In this document: positions 54,881 through 60,698 of the stretch, piece by piece | Layout of the letters: the number at the start of each line of letters is the position of its first letter | Position numbering within the stretch: the first letter of the stretch is position 1 | Assembly (NCBI RefSeq): GCF_005889715.1 | Contig: NZ_VCKW01000009.1 | Location: 1-60,698 of the forward strand | Source of the DNA: Actinomadura soli | GTDB taxonomy: Bacteria > Actinomycetota > Actinomycetes > Streptosporangiales > Streptosporangiaceae | Direction of reading: 5' to 3' | Length of the DNA stretch: 60,698 bases | The notes under the pieces: generated by a model | The model's input: the letters and a program-made list of their open reading frames with translations, nothing else | The model's database searches: none | Told to the model about the DNA's origin: nothing | Made by a program: the position numbers and the translations under genes

Positions 54881-55549
54881 GTGACGACCACGAGCGCCGA
54901 ATCCGGACGATCCAGGCCACGCGCGGCCGGCGAGGGCGGTGCCCGCCGCCGCGGCAAGGGCTCGGCTCCCCTGGCGTCGGAACGGCGCGAGCACCTGGTG
55001 AGACTGGCCGCGGAACTGTTCGCCGAGAAGGGGTTCCAGGCGACGACGGTCCGCAACATCGCCGACGAGGCGGGCATCCAGTCGGGCAGCCTCTACCACC
55101 ACTTCGACTCCAAGGAGTCGATCGCCGACGAGATCCTGTCGAGCTTCTTCAGCGAGATCATGTCGGCCTATCAGGCGGTGCTCGACCGCGGCGACAATCC
55201 GCGCGACACCGTCGCCGGGCTCGTCCGGGTGGCGTTCGGCACCCTGGAGCCGCACCGGGCCGCCGTCACGGTCATGCAGAACGACTGGAACTACCTGAAG
55301 GGGATGGCCCGCTTCGCCTATCTCACCAAGTCCGAGGACGAGGTCGAGAAGATGTGGGTGGACACCCTCAGGACGGGTCAGGAGCAGGGCCTCTTCCGCG
55401 CCGACCTCGACCCGAAGCTCACCTACCGGATGATCCGCGACACCATCTGGGTGGCGGTCCGCTGGTTCCGTCCGGGCGGGCGGCTGAACGCCGAGGGCCT
55501 CGCCGAGCACTACCTCAAGGTGATGTTCGACGGCATCAACCGGCACTAG
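54881..55549 (+). CDS. TetR-family regulator, KstR2-like
   Basis: 222 residues from GTG 54881. CATAAT sits six bases before the GTG, so the mRNA is probably leaderless. N-terminal helix-turn-helix: LAAELFAEKGFQATTVRNIADEAGIQSGSLYHHFDSKE. The C-terminal domain resembles mycobacterial KstR2 in MWVDTLRTGQEQGLFRADLDPKLTYRMIRDTIWVAVRWFRPGG. KstR2 represses genes for breakdown of the last sterol rings and binds a CoA thioester. No such genes are in the window. The convergent MMPL exporter shares a four-base stop overlap, and may or may not be its target. Confidence 0.85.
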   Translation: MTTTSAESGRSRPRAAGEGGARRRGKGSAPLASERREHLVRLAAELFAEKGFQATTVRNIADEAGIQSGSLYHHFDSKESIADEILSSFFSEIMSAYQAVLDRGDNPRDTVAGLVRVAFGTLEPHRAAVTVMQNDWNYLKGMARFAYLTKSEDEVEKMWVDTLRTGQEQGLFRADLDPKLTYRMIRDTIWVAVRWFRPGGRLNAEGLAEHYLKVMFDGINRH

Positions 55550-57681
55550 ACGCGCACGCCGTCCTGGCTCGACTGCTCGGCGGGCACGCGGCGGGACGGC
55601 AGGAGCCGCCCCAGCGGCCGGGGAAGCCACCAGTTCGCCTCGCCGAACAGCTCCATCAGCGCCGGGACGAGCAGCAGCCGCACGATCGTCGCGTCGATCA
55701 GGATCGCGACGCCGAGGCCGAGGCCCATCTGCTTGACGGCGACGTCCGCGCCGAGCAGCACCGACAGGAACACCATCACCATGATCGCCGCGGCGGCGGT
55801 GATGACGCGCGCCGTGCGGGACAGCCCCAGCGCCACGGCCTCCCGGGTGGGGACGCCCGACTCGTACGTCTCGCGGATGCGGGACACGAGGAACACCTCG
55901 TAGTCCATGGAGAGCCCGAACAGGATCGGGAACATCATCAGCGGCACCCAGGTCGTCACCGGCATGTCGGTGGGGAACCCGAGCACGCTCCCGGCCCACC
56001 CCCACTGGACGACGGCCGTCAGCACCCCGTACGCCGCCGCGATCGACAGCAGGTTCATGAGGGCGGCCTGCAGCGCCACCGTCACCGACCGGACGAGCCC
56101 GACGAGCAGGAGCAGCGACAGGCCGACGACGACCGCGATCAGCCACGGCAGCCGGGTGCTCACGTCGTCGGCGAAGTCGATCGCGCCCGCGTTCGGCCCG
56201 CCGACGTAGGTCTCGGCACCCGTCCCGTCCATGACGCGGGGGATGACGTCGTCGCGCAGCTCGTGGACGAGCTCCGGGGTCGCCTCGTCCTGCGCCCCGG
56301 TGGTCGGGAACGCCATGAGGATGGACGCGGCGCCGTCCTGGCTGGTGCGCGGCGGCTGGACGGCGGCGATGCCGGGGGTCTCGCGGACGGCCGCGGCGAG
56401 CCGTCCGGCGTCCGCGCCGGTCCCGCCCTCGGTGACGAGCACGAGCGGCGCGGACGTGCCGGGCCCGAAGCCCGCCGCCATGATCTGGCTCGCCTTGTAC
56501 CCGCTGTGGTCGTGCGGCTGGGTGCTGGAGTCCGGCAGGCTCAGCCGCATCGACAGCGCGGGCACGGCCAGCACCAGCAGGACGGCGGCCGCGCACAGCC
56601 CGGCGACGACCGGGTGCGCCTGGACGGCCCGCGCCCACCGTTCGGCCAGCGGGCGGCCACGGGTCCTGCCGAACCCGGGCACGCGGAGCCGGTCGATGGA
56701 GCGTCCGGCGAAGCCGAGGAGGGCGGGCAGCAGCGTCACGGCGCCGAGCATCGTCATCAGCACGGCCGTCGCGGCCGCGACGGCGACGGCGTTGAGCAGG
56801 CTCTGCTGCATGACGAACAGGCCCATCAGCGCGATCACCACGGTGGTCCCGGCGAACAGCACGGCGCGTCCCGCGGTGGTGACGGCCTTGACGGTCGCCT
56901 CCTCCGGGTCCTTCCCGGCGTGCAGTTCCTCCCGGTAGCGGGTGACGATGAACAGCGCGTAGTCGATCCCGACGCCGAGCCCGATCAGCGCGGCCACGAT
57001 GGGCGCGAACGACGGCGCGGGCAGCGCGTGCCCGAGCAGCATGATCAGCGCGAGGCCGGAGCCGATGCCGAACAGCGCGGTCAGGATGGGCAGCCCCATC
57101 GCCAGCACCGACCCGAACGCGACGAGCAGGATGACGATGGCCGCGAGCACGCCGATGGCCTCCGAGGGACCGCCGCCTGGCGTCTCGGCGACGTCCACGG
57201 CGGCCCCTTCGAGCTGGACCTGGACGGGCCCGGTGTCGCTGCGCACGTCGTCGAGCAGCGCGGTCACGTCCGGCTTCGGCATGTCGTCGGACGGGACGTC
57301 CAGGTTCCCGGTCGCGAACGCCGTCTTCCCGTCCGGCGAGATCTGCCCGGGCGTCTCGTAGGGCGACGACACCGACGCCACGTGCGGCGTCTTGGCCAGC
57401 CGGTCGATCGCCTGCTGCACCTTCGGCTTGGCCCCCGGGCTCTGGACGCCCGCGTCCGCGCGCACCGCCAGCGTGATCGAGTCGCCGCTCTGGTCGGGGA
57501 AGTGCTCGTCCAGCAGGTCGGACGCCTTCGCCGATCCGGAGTCGCCGCCGGAGAAGTCGTTCAGCGGCTCGGCGGCGAAGCCGAAACCGAGCACCATCAC
57601 CGCGATCGTCCCGACGATCCAGCCCGCCACCGTGAGGCGCCGCCTCCGGTAGCAGATCCGGGCGAGCCTGGCCAGCCTCAT
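55546..57681 (-). CDS. MMPL-family RND exporter
   Basis: 711 residues from ATG 57681. Two halves, each a soluble porter domain and about six helices: helix 1 (WIVGTIAVMVLGFGFAAEPLNDF), the conserved GIGVGIDYALFIVTRYREEL-type block (here GLGVGIDYALFIVTRYREEL), and the second copy GLSMDYEVFLVSRIRETYESG. The GxxxDY motifs carry the proton-relay Asp-Tyr pairs. MMPL proteins export lipids and hydrophobic drugs. Upstream are TACATCCG direct repeats (57815, 57829) and a TTAGTCACTAA palindrome. Confidence 0.93.
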   Translation of the reverse strand: MRLARLARICYRRRRLTVAGWIVGTIAVMVLGFGFAAEPLNDFSGGDSGSAKASDLLDEHFPDQSGDSITLAVRADAGVQSPGAKPKVQQAIDRLAKTPHVASVSSPYETPGQISPDGKTAFATGNLDVPSDDMPKPDVTALLDDVRSDTGPVQVQLEGAAVDVAETPGGGPSEAIGVLAAIVILLVAFGSVLAMGLPILTALFGIGSGLALIMLLGHALPAPSFAPIVAALIGLGVGIDYALFIVTRYREELHAGKDPEEATVKAVTTAGRAVLFAGTTVVIALMGLFVMQQSLLNAVAVAAATAVLMTMLGAVTLLPALLGFAGRSIDRLRVPGFGRTRGRPLAERWARAVQAHPVVAGLCAAAVLLVLAVPALSMRLSLPDSSTQPHDHSGYKASQIMAAGFGPGTSAPLVLVTEGGTGADAGRLAAAVRETPGIAAVQPPRTSQDGAASILMAFPTTGAQDEATPELVHELRDDVIPRVMDGTGAETYVGGPNAGAIDFADDVSTRLPWLIAVVVGLSLLLLVGLVRSVTVALQAALMNLLSIAAAYGVLTAVVQWGWAGSVLGFPTDMPVTTWVPLMMFPILFGLSMDYEVFLVSRIRETYESGVPTREAVALGLSRTARVITAAAAIMVMVFLSVLLGADVAVKQMGLGLGVAILIDATIVRLLLVPALMELFGEANWWLPRPLGRLLPSRRVPAEQSSQDGVRV

Positions 57682-57810
57682 GAGAACCACCCTCGTGCGT
57701 GCGTCCCCGGACGAGGTCACGTCCGGGCGGTCGGGAATGTTGACGGCGGCTCCAGCGTTTCCCAGCGACCAGGTTCGGCACATCGGGCGGACGGTGTCAT
57801 TCACCCCTGC

Positions 57811-57891
57811 CGGATACATCCGTTGGAGTACATCCGGCGCGGTATCCCACGGTGCGAGTCCCCTAACCCCCATAGTGTGCTTAGTCACTAA
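57811..57891. promoter_or_regulatory. Repeats in the MMPL upstream region
   Basis: CGGATACATCCG (57811-57822) has inverted arms CGGAT/ATCCG. Its TACATCCG half recurs at 57829-57836, a 14-bp step. TTAGTCACTAA (57881-57891) is a perfect palindrome. They lie between the MMPL gene and the divergent small gene, so could be operators for either. Confidence 0.4.
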
Positions 57892-57959
57892 TTGCCGAGT
57901 AGGGGTGACGCCTTGGTCCGTGGGGACGCTGCTATTGGAGAGACCACCGGGGGGGCGGT

Positions 57960-58190
57960 ATGACGGCTCAGCGAGGCGCCGCGGGTCGCGACGAGCCCAC
58001 GCCCGCGGCCCTGCGCGCGGCCACGGCCCGCGGTTTGATGGAGCAGTTCCCCGGAGTACGCGTCTGGTACGGCGAGGCGACCGGATCCTGGTGGGCCATG
58101 GTGCCGCTGCGCAGCGGCCCGCGGCTGCTGGAGGCGCCGACCCCGCAGGAGCTGCGCGAGGAGATCATGAGCCTGCGGCGCCGGGGGTGA
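57960..58190 (+). CDS. Small hypothetical protein
   Basis: 76 residues from ATG 57960, with GGGGGGG upstream. ATARGLMEQFPGVRVWYGEATGSWWAMVPLRSGPRLLEAPTPQELREEI looks like a compact alpha/beta domain, seen in many actinomycete hypothetical proteins. Its last 26 bases overlap the 3' end of the convergent response regulator. Confidence 0.7.
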   Translation: MTAQRGAAGRDEPTPAALRAATARGLMEQFPGVRVWYGEATGSWWAMVPLRSGPRLLEAPTPQELREEIMSLRRRG

Positions 58191-58836
58191 CCAGCCCCGA
58201 CTCGTAGGCCAGCACGACGAGCTGCGCCCGGTCCCGGGCGCCGAGCTTGCCCATGGCCCGGCTGACGTGCGTCTTCACGGTCAGCGGGCTGAGCAGCAGC
58301 CGCGCCGCGATCTCGTCGTTGGACAGGCCGCGGCCGACCAGCCGGACGACCTCGCGCTCCCGGCCGGTGAGCCCGTCGAGCACGACCGCCGGACGGGCCG
58401 GGTCGGGGCGGTGCGCGACGAACCCCTCGATGACGGCGCGGGTCACGGCGGGCGCGAGCAGCGACTCGCCGCCCGCGACGACCCGCACGGCGCGCAGCAG
58501 CTCGTCCGGCTCGATGTCCTTCACCAGGAAGCCGGACGCGCCCGCCCGCAGCGCCAGGTACACGTAGTCGTCGTCGGTGTAGGTGGTGAGGACGACGACC
58601 CGCACGTCCTTCAGCGCGGGGTCGGACACGATCCGGCGGGTGGCGGTGAGCCCGTCGACCTCGGGCATCCGCATGTCCATGAGGACGACGTCCGGGCGCA
58701 GCTCGCGGGCCAGCTCGACCGCCTCGCCGCCGTGCTCGGCGTCCCCGACCACCTCGATGTCGCCGCCGCCGGCCAGCAGCGAGCGGAAGCCGGCGCGGAC
58801 CAGCGACTGGTCGTCGGCGAGCACCACGCGGATCAC
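58165..58836 (-). CDS. NarL/LuxR-family response regulator
   Basis: 223 residues. Receiver domain with acidic pair DD (8-9), phosphoacceptor D54 in VVLMDMRMPEVDG, and Lys in GFLVKDIEPDEL. LuxR helix-turn-helix LTGREREVVRLVGRGLSNDEIAARLLLSPLTVKTHVSRAMGKL-type block at 155-198. Normally a histidine kinase gene precedes such regulators; the 330 bases upstream contain no gene, so it is an orphan here. Confidence 0.93.
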   Translation of the reverse strand: MIRVVLADDQSLVRAGFRSLLAGGGDIEVVGDAEHGGEAVELARELRPDVVLMDMRMPEVDGLTATRRIVSDPALKDVRVVVLTTYTDDDYVYLALRAGASGFLVKDIEPDELLRAVRVVAGGESLLAPAVTRAVIEGFVAHRPDPARPAVVLDGLTGREREVVRLVGRGLSNDEIAARLLLSPLTVKTHVSRAMGKLGARDRAQLVVLAYESGLVTPGAAGS

Positions 58837-59166
58837 GGACGCTCATCGCGTCGCGCGCGGGCCGGGTCGGGGCGCGGCGCGCGGGCCGGGTCCATCTGCG
58901 GAGCGCGGGCCGGGCCGGCGCCGGTGCTGACGGTCACGCCGCAACGGTACGACGGTTCGGGCCCCTCGCGCGGACGGTGCCCTCGCGCGGACGGCGCCGT
59001 GCCCGGCCCTTCCGCCGTGCGGGCTCGTCCGCCGTTGCGCCCGCCGGGGACGGGGCGCGATCCGTCCCCGGTGGGCGTCTCCGGTGACGGTAACCCGAAA
59101 ATCGTTCAGACTCAAGCGCTTGTTAGGTGCTGCTGACGGCGCACGCGGCCGCGTGTCCGGCCGGGC
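58837..59166. other. Gene-free region upstream of the response regulator
   Basis: 330 bases with no supportable gene. GCGGGCCGGG is repeated several times near 58855-58920, and CTCGCGCGGACGG appears twice near 58966-58996. The right end holds a CTCAAGCGCTTGTT box at 59111. No kinase fragment could be recognised in any frame. Confidence 0.6.
59111..59124. promoter_or_regulatory. Second KstR2-like box
   Basis: CTCAAGCGCTTGTT shares CAAGCGCTTG with the box at 54805. It lies about 275 bases upstream of the response regulator and 43 bases past the stop of the Dabb gene. It may be the operator of an unannotated promoter, or chance. Confidence 0.35.
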
Positions 59167-59466
59167 TCACGTCGTGTACTGGATGGACGCGCGCTCCGCC
59201 GCGATCGGCGCGATGTACCGCTCGACCACGGCCCGGTGGGACGGGTGGTCGCGGTAGGCCAGGTAGGCGTCGCGGTCGGCGAAGTCCGCGACCAGCACGA
59301 AGTCGTAGGCGGCGGGGTTCACGCCCGCGTCGGCGCCCAGGCTGTACTCCCGGATCTCCGGGATCACGGCGGGCAGCTCGCGGAGCCGCGCGGCGACCTC
59401 GTCCTGCTGGCCGGTCGTGGTCCCCTCGGCCCATCTGAACATCACCACATGCCGGAAAACGTTCAT
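59167..59466 (-). CDS. Dabb-family (stress-responsive alpha/beta barrel) protein
   Basis: 99 residues: VFRHVVMFRWAEGTTTGQQDEVAARLRELPAVIPEIREYSLGADAG and FVLVADFADRDAYLAYRDHPSHRAVVERYIAPI are the full Dabb pattern. These dimeric ferredoxin-like proteins bind small aromatic ligands or act in polyketide cyclisation; the role is not predictable. It lies 40 bases downstream of the flavoprotein gene on the same strand. Confidence 0.92.
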   Translation of the reverse strand: MNVFRHVVMFRWAEGTTTGQQDEVAARLRELPAVIPEIREYSLGADAGVNPAAYDFVLVADFADRDAYLAYRDHPSHRAVVERYIAPIAAERASIQYTT

Positions 59467-59505
59467 GGCGGAACGCTACCGGTGCCGGCGCCGGAGGTCG
59501 CGGGC

Positions 59506-59961
59506 CTAGACCTCGCCGAGCTCGGCCGCCGTGACGGCGCCGAGCTCCCAGCACGCGTCGATATCGGCCTTGGACGGCTCCCCCACCACGACCACGGGCG
59601 GCTGGACGGCCTTCCACGCCAGCCCGGTGGTGATCGACTCCAGCGCCCGCAGGCCGCCGGTCGCGTCGTTGTTGCCGTGCAGGAACGCCCCGAACGGACG
59701 GCGGGCGGTCTCCTCCAGGCACGGGTAGTAGATCTGATCGAAGAAGTGCTTGAGCGCCCCGGACAGGTATCCGAGGTTGACCGGCGAACCGAGGAGGTAG
59801 CCGTCCGCCTCCATGACGTCCACGGCGGTGGCCGCCAGCGCCGCGCGGGACACCACGTCCACGCCCTCGATCTCGTCGGTGGACGCTCCGGCGCGCACCG
59901 CCTCGAACATCGCCTGGACGGACGGCGACGGCGTGTGATGCACGATCAGCAGCCTCTTCAC
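59506..59961 (-). CDS. Flavodoxin-like FMN reductase
   Basis: 151 residues from GTG 59961 (GTG 59967 is possible; TAGGCT upstream suggests a near-leaderless mRNA). KRLLIVHHTPSPSVQAMFEAVRAG carries the FMN phosphate loop, and GYLLGSPVNLGYLSGALKHFFDQIYYPCLEE is the isoalloxazine-binding loop. Probably an NAD(P)H:quinone or FMN reductase. Short for the WrbA family. Probably in one transcript with the Dabb gene. Confidence 0.85.
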   Translation of the reverse strand: MKRLLIVHHTPSPSVQAMFEAVRAGASTDEIEGVDVVSRAALAATAVDVMEADGYLLGSPVNLGYLSGALKHFFDQIYYPCLEETARRPFGAFLHGNNDATGGLRALESITTGLAWKAVQPPVVVVGEPSKADIDACWELGAVTAAELGEV

Positions 59962-60068
59962 CCTCACGAGCCTAACCCTGGGGCGGAAGGGGCCGACGTG
60001 GTAAAAGATCCCGTTCGGGGAATGACGTCCAAAGGATCTTGGCGGTCGGCGCAGCGGAGGTGTGCTTC

Positions 60069-60698
60069 GTGGAAGCAGGCGATTCATCCTGGCAGGCCGT
60101 CCCCCCGGCGGCGCGGCCGCGCAGGGCGCGGCCGGTCTGGCCGCTCGCCGCCGCGACGCTGGCCGTCGCCGTGCTGGTCGCGGCCCCGGCGCTGGCGGCG
60201 TCCCCGCCATGGCTCGACCGGCTGTCGCGGACCGTCACCGGCGGCCCGCTCGCCCCCGCCCACGCCGTGGCCCTCGGCCCGGCCCTCGCGCTCCTCGCCC
60301 GCGGTGTCCTGCTGCGCCGCCGCGCCGCCTGGTACGGCCTGGTCGTCGTGATCGTCCTCGCCGTCCTCGCCGTCCTGACCGGCGACGACGCGGCGTGGCG
60401 GCTGCCGCTGCTCGCCGCCGCGCTCGGCGGGCTGTGGCTGGAGCGCGACCGGTTCGCGGTCCGCCCGCACCCGGACCGCGTCCGCGCGGCCGTGAAGACC
60501 GGGGCGCTGCTCGTCGTCGCCGCGGTCGCCGGTTCGCTGGCCTTCGGCGGCGTGTCGATCCGGTCGGTCGGCCAGGTCGCGGCCGGTCTCGGCGCGACCG
60601 GCGCGCCCATGGACGGCGCGCCGTGGCTCCCGGACGTCCTCGGCCTCGCCGGGGCCGCCGGGCTCCTCGTCCTGGTCGTCACCCTCCTGTCCCCCGAC
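60069..60698 (+). CDS. Multi-span membrane protein, N-terminal part (runs off right edge)
   Basis: 210 codons from GTG 60069 with GGAGG eight bases upstream; open to the last base. After a basic N-terminus there are six hydrophobic segments, such as VWPLAAATLAVAVLVAAPAL, AHAVALGPALALLARGVLL, WYGLVVVIVLAVLAVLTG and ALLVVAAVAGSLAFGGV. The pattern is like the membrane half of MprF/LysX-type (DUF2156) lysyl-phosphatidylglycerol synthases of actinobacteria. The catalytic part would lie outside the window, so the identity is an inference. Confidence 0.65.
   Translation, partial: MEAGDSSWQAVPPAARPRRARPVWPLAAATLAVAVLVAAPALAASPPWLDRLSRTVTGGPLAPAHAVALGPALALLARGVLLRRRAAWYGLVVVIVLAVLAVLTGDDAAWRLPLLAAALGGLWLERDRFAVRPHPDRVRAAVKTGALLVVAAVAGSLAFGGVSIRSVGQVAAGLGATGAPMDGAPWLPDVLGLAGAAGLLVLVVTLLSPD

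Noticed and set aside
55354..57891. 845-codon plus-strand frame
   Set aside because: Antisense to the MMPL gene, His/Gln/Arg-rich composition with no domain.
58843..59115. Possible fragment of a histidine kinase upstream of the response regulator
   Set aside because: No H-box, N-box or ATPase motif in any frame; sequence is Arg/Gly/Pro repeats.

Overview
This 60.7 kb window is very GC-rich actinobacterial chromosome. Gene content, GTG starts and leaderless promoters suggest a filamentous actinomycete; an Actinomadura-like or other Streptosporangiales host is my inference, not something the sequence proves. There is no rRNA, no tRNA, no insertion sequence, no phage block and no CRISPR array that I can see.

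The backbone is a conserved translation, RNA-processing and lysine/cell-wall cluster, all on the minus strand. Read in its own direction it runs rimP (35.6 kb), nusA, ylxR, infB, ylxP (DUF503), rbfA, nrnA, truB, a PAQR/hemolysin III gene, ribF, rpsO, pnp, an M16 protease, a holin-like gene, an azoreductase, dapB, and then, after a 14 kb break, dapA, rnj (RNase J) and the N-terminus of ftsK, which leaves the window on the left. In related genomes dapB, thyX and dapA lie close together; here thyX is not in the gap.

The gap (about 4.0-18.3 kb) is accessory DNA with short operons on both strands: a membrane-anchored GH18-like protein, an R2-like diiron protein, a drug/metabolite exporter with a divergent MocR regulator, VOC, CGNR and GNAT proteins, an MFS exporter, menA, a membrane protein, ung, an orphan modA, an SRPBCC protein divergent from an ECF sigma factor, and a Uma2 nuclease-like protein.

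Right of rimP (35.8-60.7 kb) the content is again mixed: a DUF4439 lipoprotein, a TRM11-like methyltransferase, two HAD hydrolases, a large secreted protein, an LPG-synthase-like flippase homologue, a complete xylose/ribose-type ABC sugar operon with two single-domain ATPases and a ROK repressor (42.3-47.9 kb), a secreted M14 metallopeptidase, a Pth2-like hydrolase, a coiled-coil membrane protein, a KstR2-like TetR regulator convergent with an MMPL exporter, an orphan NarL-type response regulator, small redox/stress proteins, and the start of a multi-membrane-span protein running off the right edge.

Regulatory DNA is unusually readable. It includes a shared ATG palindrome between the exporter and MocR genes with three GCTATC half-sites, an ECF41-like promoter upstream of the sigma gene, duplicated 21-bp operators upstream of azoR, an AACCTACG/CGTAGGTT operator upstream of the PAQR gene, a KstR2-like box upstream of the TetR gene, a structured pnp leader behind a textbook rpsO terminator, and several long perfect hairpins.
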